Below, piece after piece: positions 24,882-34,169 of a stretch of DNA of 64,000 nucleotides (its first letter is position 1; the number at the start of each line of letters is the position of its first letter). The translations under genes were made by a program, and so were the position numbers. The DNA is from Dehalococcoidia bacterium (GTDB lineage: Bacteria; Chloroflexota; Dehalococcoidia; DSTF01; JACRBR01): contig JAKFYB010000004.1 of NCBI GenBank assembly GCA_021731085.1, positions 1-64,000 on the forward strand. The letters are read 5' to 3'. Under the pieces are notes generated by a model. The model was not told the origin of the DNA, searched no databases, and saw only the letters and a list, made by a program, of their open reading frames with translations.

Positions 24882-26189
24882 GTGAAGCAACAGAATGTAG
24901 TCCTCGTCGACGGCGTACGCTCGGCCTTCGGTCGCGGCGGCCGCGGCATGCTCGTCGCCACCCGCCTCGACGAGACCGCCGGCAAGGTCGTCGCCGAACT
25001 CATGGCGCGCAACCCCAAGGTCAGCCCCCACGCCGTTGAGGACATGGGGCTCGGCAACGTCATGGGCGCGGGCGAACTCGTCCTCATCGGCGCCAACAAC
25101 GTCGCCCACCTCGCCGGCCTCCCGAAGGAAGTGTGTTCCTTCGACACGAACCGCCAGTGCGGCTCCAGCATGGAGACCCTCCAGCGCATCGCCGCCGCTA
25201 TTGCCGTCGGTTCGATCGACTGCGGCATCGCCGTTGGCATCGAGCGCATGGGACGATCGCTTGGTGGCGGCGTCGGCGGCCCCAAGACACGCATCACCGA
25301 GTTCAACAAGCGGCTCGCCAAGCTCACGCCCATCCAGCGCGACATGGCGCCCAACCACAACGAGACGTTCTCCGTCCCCTTCCCGGACTACATCCTCGAC
25401 TCCAACCCGATCACTGGCATGACCCAGACGGCGCAGAACGTCGCCGAGGTCTATGGTCTCTCGCGCGAGGAGATGGACCAGTTCTCCGTCGACAGCCACC
25501 GCAAGGTCGCGGAAGCGTACGACAAGGGCATCTACAAGGACGAGATCATCCCGCTCGAGGTCGAGCAGCCCGTGTTCGATGACCAGGGCAACTGGGTCGA
25601 GGCCGAAACGGGTAAGACCGTCGTCTTCGACCAGGACGAATGCCTGCGCCGCGGTACAAACATGGAAGGTCTGGGCGGCCTCAACCCCGTCAAGGGCATC
25701 GTCAGCTACGGCGGCAAGGAGCTGATGATCACGGCGGGCAACTCCTGCCCCACCAATGACGGCGTGTCAGCCGCCCTCCTCATGTCCGAGGACAAGGCGC
25801 GCGAACTCGGCCTTACGCCGCTCGCCCGCATCATCGGCATGGCCGTCGGCGGTGTGAAGCCGCAGGTCATGGGCCTTGGCCCCATCCCCGCAACCCGCAA
25901 GGCCCTCCGCCACGCAGGCATCGAGGCCGGCCAGATCGACCGCGTCGAGTTCAACGAGGCGTTCGCCGCGCAGGTCCTCCCGTCCTGCAAGGAGCTCGGC
26001 ATCTCGATGGACCGCGTAAACGTCAACGGCGGCTCGATCGCGATCGGCCACCCGCTCGGTGCAACGGGCGCGCGTCTCGTCTCCACCGTCGCGCACGAAC
26101 TCCGCCGGAGCGGCAAGAGGTATGGCCTGGCGACACAGTGCATCGGCGTCGGTATGGGCATCAGCACCATCCTCGAGTCCATGAACTAG
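24882..26189 (+). CDS. Thiolase (acetyl-CoA acyltransferase)
   Basis: A 435-residue thiolase. It condenses or cleaves acyl-CoA in beta-oxidation or acetoacetyl-CoA formation. Nucleophile Cys in NRQCGSSMETL near residue 93, NEAFA with catalytic Asn context, His in GGSIAIGHPLGATGAR, and the second catalytic Cys in TQCIGVGMG. Starts at GTG 24882 with GGAGGA upstream. Single gene followed by a strong terminator, so transcribed alone. The DUF-type partners of FadB or HMG-CoA enzymes are not nearby, so the exact pathway is open. Confidence 0.95.
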   Translation: MKQQNVVLVDGVRSAFGRGGRGMLVATRLDETAGKVVAELMARNPKVSPHAVEDMGLGNVMGAGELVLIGANNVAHLAGLPKEVCSFDTNRQCGSSMETLQRIAAAIAVGSIDCGIAVGIERMGRSLGGGVGGPKTRITEFNKRLAKLTPIQRDMAPNHNETFSVPFPDYILDSNPITGMTQTAQNVAEVYGLSREEMDQFSVDSHRKVAEAYDKGIYKDEIIPLEVEQPVFDDQGNWVEAETGKTVVFDQDECLRRGTNMEGLGGLNPVKGIVSYGGKELMITAGNSCPTNDGVSAALLMSEDKARELGLTPLARIIGMAVGGVKPQVMGLGPIPATRKALRHAGIEAGQIDRVEFNEAFAAQVLPSCKELGISMDRVNVNGGSIAIGHPLGATGARLVSTVAHELRRSGKRYGLATQCIGVGMGISTILESMN

Positions 26190-26243
26190 CGTCGGTCGCG
26201 TGTGGATCACGGCCGCCGCCGGCTGTGGAGTCAACAGTACGTC

Positions 26244-26278
26244 AAAGGCCCCTGCTCAAGAAGCAGGGGCCTTTTGTT
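26244..26278. terminator. Strong rho-independent terminator, bidirectional
   Basis: A 13-bp stem AAAGGCCCCTGCT / AGCAGGGGCCTTT with a CAAGA loop and TTTTGTT tail, 54 nt after the thiolase stop and just before the convergent PAP2 gene stop. Confidence 0.9.
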
Positions 26279-26302
26279 CGTCATCCGAACATGTTCCTCA
26301 CA

Positions 26303-27931
26303 TCAAGTCGAACTAGCGTCCACGGTTTCAGCCACCGGTGACGGTGCCTCCATGCGGACTGGTTCGGGGGCGCGCGTTTCCATCCACCACAACAGGGCCG
26401 CAAACACGATCGCGCCCAACGAATCTGACACGATGTCGTTCCCTGTGTCCCACCTGCCGCCAACACGCGTGGTGTTGAACACCTTGTCCCCGATGAGCTC
26501 GTAGCCCTCCCACGCGATGCCAATCGCGACGGCGATGGCGACCGACAGCATCAGGCGGTCATTGGGCTGCCACCGAACCGTGCCGCGCCGGTACAGCGCT
26601 CGCAGGATGTCGTAGAGCCCGGCAGCGATCGCCGCGACCCCGAAGAAGTGGGTGAGCTTGTCATACTCGTCGATCGCCGCGTAGAGGTTCCCGTCCGTGC
26701 CCAGCACATCGGCGTACGCGCAGGCCACCGCGATGACGTGCGTGATCCACGAGAGACCACCCTCCTTAGCGAAGTACACCTCGCATCCGACAAGGAGGAC
26801 AACGAACAGGCCCACCTGGACGACGAGGTAGCCCCAGAAATCCGTGAACCCGGGAGTGAGTGTCTGGGCGACAACCAGGTACGCAAGCAGCCCTCCCAAA
26901 CTCAGAAACGAGAACAACGCCTTTCGGTTTTCGCCGAGCGTTGCCCACGTTAGTTGCGCCGCACCTGCCGTGTTAGCGGCTGCCGTACGAACCCTGGCGC
27001 TCAGACCTGCGAACCCAAACCTCTCATGCCACAACACCAGGGCTGCAGCGCCAAACGCGAACGCGCTTCCGACAACGCCGTCCACCCAGAAGTGGTTTCC
27101 TGTCGCGACAACGTTGATGAGCATCAGCGGCCCACACAAGACTGCGATCAGGAATCCCAGCTTGCCACCGATGCTTCGTCCCAGCGCGAACCCCGCGATC
27201 GCCATCCAGCCGACGTGCAAGCTCGGGATCGCTGCAAACTCATTCACAAAGGCGTGTTCCCTCCCGAACACCGCGATCGTGTCTACCATGCCCGTCTCCG
27301 CCGCCAATCGCGGCGGTGCCACCGGAAACAGTGCCATCGTCGGAATCGCGACCAACGCCGACAACCCCATGCAGTTGCGGACGAGCCGGTAGTTCGCCAC
27401 ATCCGTGACCCAGAGCCACACCAGGATCCCGCCAACGATCGCTAGGAATGCGAACGAGTAGATCCAGTTCATGGTCTGTGTCGCCGTGTCCGACCCAAGA
27501 ATCCACGTTTGCAGATCCGGCTCGAAGAACAGCCCCAGACCGCGCTCGAAGTCAATCACCGCCGCTGTGTTCGCATTGGCGACGTCAGCGCTTCCTTCGG
27601 AGATCGAACGGCCGATGGAGTACAGGAAGAGCCCTGCGAGGATCACGATCGCTTCGATCGCGTATGGGCCTCCGTCTCGACGCATTGGCTTGCCTGTGAT
27701 GGCTGCTCGCACGGCTACGGCTCCAGTTGCGAGAGCGATCGCAGCGGGTATCGCAACGTTGCCGACGACCACGAACGCAAGCAATCCCAGGCCTGCGCTT
27801 ACCGCTGCAAACCCCACGCCAACCACTCGCAAACCGACGACAAACCCAATGGAGACGACGCAGGCAAGCACTAACAACTCTTGCCAGTCGCTCGGGCGAT
27901 GGGCCGTAAGAGCAAGAAACTGAGCGACCAT
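26303..27931 (-). CDS. Membrane protein fusing a PAP2 lipid phosphatase to a DUF2238-like half
   Basis: A 542-residue polytopic protein with about 14 membrane spans. The first half holds the PAP2 catalytic signature: AAIPSLHVGWM with the reactive His, and GNHFWVDGVVG. Such proteins remove phosphate from, or transfer, lipid head groups (Aur1/inositol-P-ceramide-like group). The second half (YDKLTHFFGVAAIAAGLYDIL ... WEGYELIGDKV ... GNDIVSDSLGAIVFA) matches the DUF2238/YjdF pattern with its conserved His, Glu and Asp. The fusion hints that the two membrane domains act on the same lipid. AGAGG lies 8 nt before the start. Confidence 0.8.
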   Translation of the reverse strand: MVAQFLALTAHRPSDWQELLVLACVVSIGFVVGLRVVGVGFAAVSAGLGLLAFVVVGNVAIPAAIALATGAVAVRAAITGKPMRRDGGPYAIEAIVILAGLFLYSIGRSISEGSADVANANTAAVIDFERGLGLFFEPDLQTWILGSDTATQTMNWIYSFAFLAIVGGILVWLWVTDVANYRLVRNCMGLSALVAIPTMALFPVAPPRLAAETGMVDTIAVFGREHAFVNEFAAIPSLHVGWMAIAGFALGRSIGGKLGFLIAVLCGPLMLINVVATGNHFWVDGVVGSAFAFGAAALVLWHERFGFAGLSARVRTAAANTAGAAQLTWATLGENRKALFSFLSLGGLLAYLVVAQTLTPGFTDFWGYLVVQVGLFVVLLVGCEVYFAKEGGLSWITHVIAVACAYADVLGTDGNLYAAIDEYDKLTHFFGVAAIAAGLYDILRALYRRGTVRWQPNDRLMLSVAIAVAIGIAWEGYELIGDKVFNTTRVGGRWDTGNDIVSDSLGAIVFAALLWWMETRAPEPVRMEAPSPVAETVDASST

Positions 27932-28253
27932 GCCTGAGACCTCTCAGCCGCTTCACCCAGCGCGGCGCCTTGAACACCTCATAAGAAAATCGCTGAGGAT
28001 GTGCCCGCGGACATTGGAGCGCAATGCACAGCGAAAAGCAACAGATGTTACGTCGAGCTGGCGGGACGCCAAGTTGGCGCGATGTCAATACCCCTGAATC
28101 ATGCAGGCCGCGCATCGCGCATCTTGTCAATCGCCGTTCCGTCTCCCCACAGCGTCGCGTTATCTGTATGATGCGTAGCATCGCGCCACTGCCACCGCCA
28201 TGAAGCTTCGTCTATCCGTGTAATTCGTATAACCGAATCAAGGCGAACACCTT

Positions 28254-30434
28254 ATGGTTATGGCCGACACCTCACCTGAGGTCGAGCATGTGCCGCCGCG
28301 CACCAGATTCTGGCCCTCGCTCCTAGGGATCCTGCTGCTCGTCGCCATCATCACCACCATGGTTGTGGCTCCCGTTCTTGTCCAGCGGAGGTCCGCTGAC
28401 GCCCGAACTGAGCTCACCGACGAACTTGAGCCCTTTCGCTTCGCACTCGACGCCTACAACCTCGACATCGTGCGCGTGGCCGCCGAAGCGCGAGCCTACG
28501 CCGCCACACGAAGCCCGCGCGCACTTGAGTCATACAACCTCTCAGTGTTTGAACTGCAGCAGGACGGGCAGGAGTTCTTGTCCCTCGCGCCCGCAATCGG
28601 CCTCGAACAGGAAGCCAGCGAATTCGCAGTCGCCGCCAATGACTACCGTTCGATCTCAGCAGCCATCGTTGCTGCCGAGGAGGCCGGAAACGACTTTGAG
28701 TCTTTTCGCCTGATCGAGCAGGAGGGCGAGCCAAAGCTCATCGAAATTCAGGCGGAGGCCGATGCCCTCATCGCCCTCACTGATGAACGAAGCGAGGCGT
28801 TACGCGATGACATATCTGACAACGATGCGCTCACTCTCTTCGTGCTCGTGCTGACAGGCGCGCTCGGCCTCCTCACCGCTGCTGTTCTCGCCTGGCTCGT
28901 TGTTCGTAACATCAGGCTCAGTGGCAACATCGATGAGCAGCGCCGCCGCCTCGACAATGTGATTTCGGATGTCCCCGGCATCGTCTGGGAGGCGTGGGGG
29001 CAGCCGGATGCAGCAAACCAGCGCATCGACTTCGTCAGTCAATACGTTGAAGAGATGCTCGGCTACAGCGTCGAGGAGTGGCTCTCCACACCCAACTTCT
29101 GGCTCACCATCGTCCACCCCGACGATCAGGAAGGCGCGGCAGCGCGGGCAGCCGCCACATTTGCCTCCGGGGTGCCCGGCACAAACCGGTTCCGTTGGCT
29201 AACCAAGGACGGAAGGACGCTGTGGGTCGAGGGCTACTCATCCGTCATCCACAACAGCAGCGGCCAGCCAGTTGGCATGCGCGGCGTGACCCTCGACATC
29301 ACGGCGCAGGTCGCCTCGGCATCCGCACTAGAACGCGAGCGGGCGCGCTTCTCCTCCATAGTCGCTTCAGCCGGCTTCGGCGTATACCAGGCCGACGCGC
29401 AAGGCATCCTCGAATATATGAACCCCGCCGGCGAGCTGCTCCTTGGATACGACATGGCATCTTTGGCGGGGCGCCATACCCATCACTCCTTCCATCACAC
29501 TCGGGACGACGGCAGCGCCTATCCCGTCGAGGAGTGCCCCATCTACCATGCTTCTCTTGAGGATGCCCCGTATAGCGGGGTCGAAACCTTCACAAAAGCA
29601 GACGGCACGCGCATTCCGGTCGATGTCATCTGTTCACCCATCGTCGTCGCCGGGCGATCCACCGGTGCAGTCGTCGCCTTCCAGGACATCAGCGAGCGTC
29701 TCCGCCAGGAAGCCATGCGCGACGACTTCGTCGCATTTGCCTCGCACGAACTGCGCAATCCCCTCACGAGTCTCAAGGGTTTTTCGCGTTGGCTCTCCGA
29801 GCGCGCGCGCACACATCCTGAGCGGTTTGATCCCGACAGCACGGAAGCAATCGAAACACTTGTCGACGAAGCCGACCGCATGGAGAGCATCATCGACCTC
29901 TTCCTCGACCTCGCGCGTCTGGAGACCAACCGCCTCACATTCGATCTCGAGCCCGTAAACCTGCGCCACATCCTCGCCGACGAATGCGAACGACTCCGTA
30001 TCCGCTACCCGCATGCAAATTGCGACGCTGATCTTGACAAGGCAGTCGCCGTCGCGCATTCGGACGAGCACAGGCTTCGGCAGGTCATCGGGAACCTAAT
30101 GGACAATGCCGCCAAGTACTCCGGCGATAAGCCAAGCATACGGTTGGTCGCGTCAGAGGAACCGGGCTTCGTCTCGATCAGCATTCGCGACAACGGCCCC
30201 GGCATTCCGATCGAGGACCAGCCCTACGTGTTCGAACGCTACTATCGGGGACGTGCTGGCGCGTCGCGGCAGCAAGGCCTCGGTGTCGGCTTGTTCATCA
30301 CGAAGCAGATCGTCGGCCGGCTTGGCGGCACGCTGACGTTCACGTCGTCCCCGGCCGGCACCGAATTCATCCTGCGTGTGCCCCTGCTACTCGATGAGCC
30401 CGATGCCGCAGATGCCTCGCCCGCGACCGGATAG
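28254..30434 (+). CDS. Sensor histidine kinase with extracellular helical domain and two PAS domains
   Basis: A 726-residue membrane kinase. Membrane spans near 20-42 and 192-220 bracket a helical periplasmic sensor (4HB/CHASE3-like). Two PAS domains follow (about 240-355, with PGIVWEAWG and FRWLTKDGRTLWVEGYSS; and 370-490). The HisKA motif FASHELRNPLTSLKGF has phospho-acceptor His498. The ATPase shows NLMDNAAKYS, DNGPGIP and GLGVGLFITK. ATG 28254 and 28260 are both possible starts; neither has a strong ribosome site. The OmpR-type regulator 175 nt downstream is the likely partner. Signal unknown. Confidence 0.92.
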   Translation: MVMADTSPEVEHVPPRTRFWPSLLGILLLVAIITTMVVAPVLVQRRSADARTELTDELEPFRFALDAYNLDIVRVAAEARAYAATRSPRALESYNLSVFELQQDGQEFLSLAPAIGLEQEASEFAVAANDYRSISAAIVAAEEAGNDFESFRLIEQEGEPKLIEIQAEADALIALTDERSEALRDDISDNDALTLFVLVLTGALGLLTAAVLAWLVVRNIRLSGNIDEQRRRLDNVISDVPGIVWEAWGQPDAANQRIDFVSQYVEEMLGYSVEEWLSTPNFWLTIVHPDDQEGAAARAAATFASGVPGTNRFRWLTKDGRTLWVEGYSSVIHNSSGQPVGMRGVTLDITAQVASASALERERARFSSIVASAGFGVYQADAQGILEYMNPAGELLLGYDMASLAGRHTHHSFHHTRDDGSAYPVEECPIYHASLEDAPYSGVETFTKADGTRIPVDVICSPIVVAGRSTGAVVAFQDISERLRQEAMRDDFVAFASHELRNPLTSLKGFSRWLSERARTHPERFDPDSTEAIETLVDEADRMESIIDLFLDLARLETNRLTFDLEPVNLRHILADECERLRIRYPHANCDADLDKAVAVAHSDEHRLRQVIGNLMDNAAKYSGDKPSIRLVASEEPGFVSISIRDNGPGIPIEDQPYVFERYYRGRAGASRQQGLGVGLFITKQIVGRLGGTLTFTSSPAGTEFILRVPLLLDEPDAADASPATG

Positions 30435-30608
30435 CAATCGGTGTAACAGCTGCATTGCGGTTGGCGGGGCGAGCTACGCGCTCTCTGAAGCTGAATCCAA
30501 CCTCGAACTGGCTGCTGTTCGAGCACAGCCCATCCTCACCCGCGAGTTGTAATACCTGTGCAATCGACGCCCGCGATAGTGCGCGAAACAACGCCACGGA
30601 GGATACCC

Positions 30609-31349
30609 ATGTCCGAACCACTGATCTTGGCCATCGATGATGAACCAGCGCTGCTGCGACTCATCAAGCTGGAGCTCTCCGCCCACGGCTTCCGCGTACT
30701 AACAGCCCCAAGCGGTGCTGCCGGCGTCCGTATGGAAGAAGAACACCGCCCTGACGTCGTCCTGCTCGACGTCTCCATGCCCGAGATGGACGGCTTTGAG
30801 GTGATGCGCCAGCTTCGCGATCGCACCAACGTCCCCATTGTCCTCCTCACCGCACGAGGCAGCGACTCGGACAAAGTGCGTGGCCTCGAACTGGGCGCCG
30901 ACGATTACCTCGCCAAACCCTTCAGCCCGGCCGAACTCAGCGCGCGCGTACGCGCAGTGCTCCGCCGCTCAATCGGTTCACAGGCACCAACACAACAGGT
31001 CGAGGCCGGCAACATCGTCGTAGATCTGCACAAGCGCCTCGCCTTCCGCAACGGTTCCCAAGTCGACCTCACCCGCACCGAATGGATGCTCCTCCAGCAC
31101 CTCGCCGCCAACCCCGGCCGCGTCATGCTCAGCGCGGAGTTGCTCTCGAAGATCTGGGGCCCTGAGTACCGCGGTGACCTTCAGTACCTGCGCGTCTGGG
31201 TCTCGCGCCTCCGCAAGAAGCTGGAAGAAGACCCTGCCAATCCCACGCTCATCAAGACCTTCCAGGGCATCGGGTACATGTTCGTAATTCCCGGCCAAGA
31301 CGACGCGGCCAGCATTACCGTACAGCCTGAACCGGCCGCCGCACGCTAG
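30609..31349 (+). CDS. OmpR/PhoB-family response regulator
   Basis: A 246-residue regulator. Receiver with Asp10/Asp11 pocket, phospho-acceptor Asp54 (LLDVSMPEMDG), Thr81 and Lys103 (LAKPF), then a winged-helix domain (VDLTRTEWMLLQHLAANPGRVMLSAELL, LRVWVSRLRKKLEEDP). The LRVWVSRLRKK and ADDYLAKPFSP features resemble KdpE-like regulators, though no kdp genes are here. Start at 30609 has GGAGG 6 nt upstream; an upstream ATG at 30558 is less likely. Ends before a perfect terminator. Confidence 0.95.
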   Translation: MSEPLILAIDDEPALLRLIKLELSAHGFRVLTAPSGAAGVRMEEEHRPDVVLLDVSMPEMDGFEVMRQLRDRTNVPIVLLTARGSDSDKVRGLELGADDYLAKPFSPAELSARVRAVLRRSIGSQAPTQQVEAGNIVVDLHKRLAFRNGSQVDLTRTEWMLLQHLAANPGRVMLSAELLSKIWGPEYRGDLQYLRVWVSRLRKKLEEDPANPTLIKTFQGIGYMFVIPGQDDAASITVQPEPAAAR

Positions 31350-31375
31350 TCACTTCAGGCTCGCCCGACGGACGC

Positions 31376-31417
31376 GAAAGAGGGAGCAAGCTGAGCTTGC
31401 TCCCTCTTTCTTTGATC
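31376..31417. terminator. Very stable terminator after the two-component genes
   Basis: A 16-bp perfect stem GAAAGAGGGAGCAAGC / GCTTGCTCCCTCTTTC with a TGA loop, followed by TTTG. It separates the regulator from the convergent CsbD gene and can work in both directions. Confidence 0.9.
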
Positions 31418-31430
31418 GCTGCGCGATGGG

Positions 31431-31625
31431 TTACTTCCCGCGGACCTTGTCCGCGACGTCCTTCGCTGCGTCCTTCACATTGCCGACGGCCTTCTGCACG
31501 CTACCCTCGGCCTGCTTCGCCTTTCCCTCGGCCTCCTGAACCTCATTCCCCGTCACCTTGCCAGCGATCTCCTGGGCCTTGCCGCCAGCCTTCTTGGCAT
31601 CGCCCTTCATCTGATCCTTGTCCAC
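31431..31625 (-). CDS. CsbD-family stress protein
   Basis: A 64-residue hydrophilic helical protein (MDKDQMKGDAKKAGGKAQEIAGKVTGN..., repeated A-EGKAKQAEGSVQKAVGN). CsbD proteins are sigma-B-type general stress proteins with no defined activity. GTG start at 31625 with AAGGAG 7 nt upstream. Monocistronic and ending at the shared terminator. Confidence 0.92.
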   Translation of the reverse strand: MDKDQMKGDAKKAGGKAQEIAGKVTGNEVQEAEGKAKQAEGSVQKAVGNVKDAAKDVADKVRGK

Positions 31626-31894
31626 GGTTCTTCTCCTTTACTTGTGCGTTGTCGATGATCGAACTATCGCCGAGACAGCACACGCCATGCGCGACGAAGA
31701 GCGGTCGCCGCATTGCACAAGCATCACATTCGTCCACATCACGTGCGCTCGCAATCCGTCTGCAATGCTGGGTTGCGACGCCTTAGCGTGATGGCCATGC
31801 GCAGCTATCCATAGTGGATCTATCCACGCGCGTGGACGCATACCTTACGCGACGGGTGTAGGTGCAGCAGCGCGCAAAGAGGAGGGAAAGGCAA

Positions 31895-32224
31895 ATGTTA
31901 CGCAGTCTTGTACTCACGATTCTCGGTCTTGTCTGGGCAGTGGTGCTTGTGCTGGTAGGTGGACGCTTTCTGGCGCTGCTCGTCGGCGCCAACACGGAGA
32001 GTGAACTCGTCGACCGGCTCTATCGGCATTCCGATTTCTGGGTGAAGCCGTTCTTTAACATGTTCGACCTGACCAATAAGACAGTGGAAGAGACGGGTGG
32101 CGTTTTCGAGCCTGCCTCGTTTATCGCCTTCATCACGTACTTCTTGGCCGGATTGCTCGTCGCAGCGATCCTGAACGCTGTATTCACACCGTTCAGCGGC
32201 CAGCGTCACGCACACGAGGCCTAG
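31895..32224 (+). CDS. YggT-like small membrane protein
   Basis: A 109-residue protein with two membrane helices (LVLTILGLVWAVVLVLVGGRFLALL and FITYFLAGLLVAAILNAVF). The segment RFLALLVGA..SELVDRLYRHSDFWVKPFFNMF is YggT/YlmG-like. Start 31895 chosen over an in-frame ATG at 31862 because AGGAGGGAAAGG precedes it. YggT proteins are linked to cell division and osmotic response; role here inferred. Confidence 0.65.
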   Translation: MLRSLVLTILGLVWAVVLVLVGGRFLALLVGANTESELVDRLYRHSDFWVKPFFNMFDLTNKTVEETGGVFEPASFIAFITYFLAGLLVAAILNAVFTPFSGQRHAHEA

Positions 32225-32241
32225 AGCTCAACTGGGTGCAT

Positions 32242-32292
32242 ACAAAGAAGCGGCGCTACTCAACCACTCGCTGGGTAGCGCCGCTGATTTGT
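32242..32292. terminator. Terminator whose arm lies inside the adjacent gene
   Basis: Stem AGCGGCGCTAC (32249-32259) / GTAGCGCCGCT (32275-32285), 15-nt loop. Reading leftward it ends in TTCTTTGT; reading rightward in GATTTGT. The right arm and loop encode the last residues (SGATQRVVE) of the leftward gene, so the coding end and its terminator are superposed. Confidence 0.7.
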
Positions 32293-32576
32293 GCCCGGTG
32301 ACGCCGCAGCCGTTCGTCACCCAACGCCTCGCGCAATTCCTCACCTATCGTCGCATCGTATGGCACGTACGTGAACGGATCGTCCCCACGCCGCACAAGT
32401 CGCGCGGTCACCGTTTCTTCCAGCACCTCGGTCATCGTCTCTTCGCTCACGCGCAACAGGTGCCGCACAACTTCGTAGCGCAACGGCGCTTCCGCGGCAG
32501 CGACCAAGTCTGACAAGCGGCGCGCGGCGCTGGACAGCGCCAACAACTGCTCAGCCCGCGCGCGCGTTTCGTCCAT
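32256..32576 (-). CDS. Hypothetical helical protein (106 aa)
   Basis: A soluble protein: ETRARAEQLLALSSAARRLSDLVAAAEAPLRYEVVRHLLRVSEETMTEVLEETVTARLVRRGDDPFTYVPYDATIGEELREALGDERL is its character, resembling a winged-helix-like stretch from larger AAA/LuxR-type regulators, here standing alone. The start codon at 32576 has TACAAT exactly 6 nt upstream, so a leaderless message is likely. Divergent from ispD over 76 bp. Function unknown. Confidence 0.6.
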   Translation of the reverse strand: MDETRARAEQLLALSSAARRLSDLVAAAEAPLRYEVVRHLLRVSEETMTEVLEETVTARLVRRGDDPFTYVPYDATIGEELREALGDERLRRHRAQISGATQRVVE

Positions 32577-32582
32577 GCGTGG

Positions 32583-32646
32583 ATTGTAACCGCCGCCCGC
32601 CTCGCGACTGGTTCCCGCCCGACCCTAATAGCACGCACGGTAACAT
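32583..32646. promoter_or_regulatory. Back-to-back leaderless promoters between 32576 gene and ispD
   Basis: TACAAT (minus strand, 32583-32588) lies 6 nt before the leftward ATG, and TAACAT (32641-32646) lies 6 nt before the ispD ATG at 32653. No TTGACA-like -35 is evident for either. Confidence 0.55.
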
Positions 32647-32652
32647 TGGCGC

Positions 32653-33354
32653 ATGAGCCAAATCACCGGACCAGCATGCGCCATCATCGTCGCGGCCGGA
32701 CGCAGCGAGCGCATGGGCGGCACGAACAAGGTCTTCGCCCAACTCGTCGGACGCCCCCTCATCGTCTGGACACTCGGTGCGTTCAGTGCCTGCGAAGCCA
32801 TCGACCAGATCGTCGTCGTCGCATCGAACGACGCCGCCGATCGCCTCAGCGACCTCATCGTGGAGTGGCGCTTCGATCGAAAAGTACGAGCCGTCGTCGC
32901 AGGAGGTGCAACGCGACAAGAGAGCGTGCTCGCCGGCCTTCGGGCCGCGCCGGACGCTGCCGTCGTCGCCATCCATGACGGCGCCCGTCCCCTCATCACG
33001 CCCGCGCTCGTCGAACGCGGCGTCTCACTCGCTCGCGAGACTGGGGCGGCCCTTTGCGCAACACCAGCGCGCGACACGATCAAGGAAGTCGCCGGCGATC
33101 CGCCTGCCGTGATCGGAACACCTGACCGCGCGACCATGTGGCTCGCACAAACCCCGCAGTGCTTCGAGCGAGCGCTGCTCCTCCGTGCACACGAACAAGC
33201 GGTCGCCGAAGCCACCGACGACGCTGCACTGGTCGAGGCGCTAGGACACACGGTCAGCGTTTACGAAGGACCTCCGTCGAACATGAAGGTCACGACGCCC
33301 GACGACCTGACCATCGCCGAAGCGCTCCTGCGCAAGCGGTTCGAGGAACTCTAA
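32653..33354 (+). CDS. ispD: 2-C-methyl-D-erythritol 4-phosphate cytidylyltransferase
   Basis: A 233-residue enzyme of the non-mevalonate isoprenoid pathway; joins CTP to MEP giving CDP-ME. Nucleotide-binding AAGRSERMGGTNKVF (residues 14-28), active-site VAIHDGARPLITP, TPARDTIKEV, and the QTPQCFERALL/DDAALVEALG block are all present. Length is standard. The start is set by TAACAT 6 nt upstream. The usual partner ispF is not adjacent. Confidence 0.95.
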   Translation: MSQITGPACAIIVAAGRSERMGGTNKVFAQLVGRPLIVWTLGAFSACEAIDQIVVVASNDAADRLSDLIVEWRFDRKVRAVVAGGATRQESVLAGLRAAPDAAVVAIHDGARPLITPALVERGVSLARETGAALCATPARDTIKEVAGDPPAVIGTPDRATMWLAQTPQCFERALLLRAHEQAVAEATDDAALVEALGHTVSVYEGPPSNMKVTTPDDLTIAEALLRKRFEEL

Positions 33355-33387
33355 TCAGAGGAGTTATGGGGCAGATAGTGCCGCGCG

Positions 33388-34041
33388 TTAGCCGCCCGCG
33401 GGTGGCAGCATCAGCACCTGCCCGATCGACAGGTTGTTGGAGTCCACGCCGGGGTTCGCGGCGGCCAGCGCTTCGATTGTGATCCCGAACTGCGCTGCGA
33501 TGGTCGCGAACGTGTCGCCAGCCTGCACCACGTACGTCGTGCCGAGGGATTGCGCCGTTGGCGTGTCAACAGGCGGTGGTGGCTCCGTCGGTACCGGCAC
33601 GGGCGTATCGGTCGGGATCTCTTCGACAGGAGCTTCGACGGTCGGTTCCTCTTCGACGGGCGCCTCGCCCGGCGTCGCAGTCGCCGCCGGTGGAGCAGCC
33701 GTGACAGCCTCCGGCAGAGTGATCACGTCGCCTGCGACCAGGCTCGTCGGATCGACGTCCGGGTTCGCTGCGATAAGTTCCTCGAGCGTGATGCCGAACT
33801 GGTCCGCGATGCCCGAGAAGGTGTCGCCTGCCTGAATGGTGTACGTGCGGCGTCCGCCCGTCGAGACCGCGCTCTCGCCCAGGATCCGCAACACGGGCAG
33901 TTCCGCCGGTAGTGTCGCCGTCGGAATCTCGTCCAGGTTCGGCTCGCCTCCGCCAGAATCTCCACTGCCGCCAAAGCATCCGGCGCAAACAAGCGCGAAC
34001 GCTGCGAACGCGAGCAACGGCAGCAGGCGGGACGGCCTCAA
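33388..34041 (-). CDS. Lipoprotein with two LysM domains
   Basis: A 217-residue exported lipoprotein: lipobox LVCAGC, then a low-complexity stretch, LysM 1 (TYTIQAGDTFSGIADQFGITLEELIAANPDVDPTSLVAGDVITLP), a Pro/Thr/Glu linker, and LysM 2 at the end (TYVVQAGDTFATIAAQFGITIEALAAANPGVDSNNLSIGQVLMLP). Start is TTG 34041 with GGAGG 6 nt upstream. Should hold to peptidoglycan or similar glycans outside the membrane. No catalytic domain. Confidence 0.88.
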   Translation of the reverse strand: MRPSRLLPLLAFAAFALVCAGCFGGSGDSGGGEPNLDEIPTATLPAELPVLRILGESAVSTGGRRTYTIQAGDTFSGIADQFGITLEELIAANPDVDPTSLVAGDVITLPEAVTAAPPAATATPGEAPVEEEPTVEAPVEEIPTDTPVPVPTEPPPPVDTPTAQSLGTTYVVQAGDTFATIAAQFGITIEALAAANPGVDSNNLSIGQVLMLPPAGG

Positions 34042-34169
34042 CGCAAACCTCCGGAGGTCTCTGTGGAACTGAGAGGATCGTATCGGACGAGGCAGAGGGC
34101 GGCAATTTCGGCTTCGCAGCGCCCGCTCCCTATCCGGGCGCCCGCCCTTAGCGGCCCGCCCCTGGCAGC

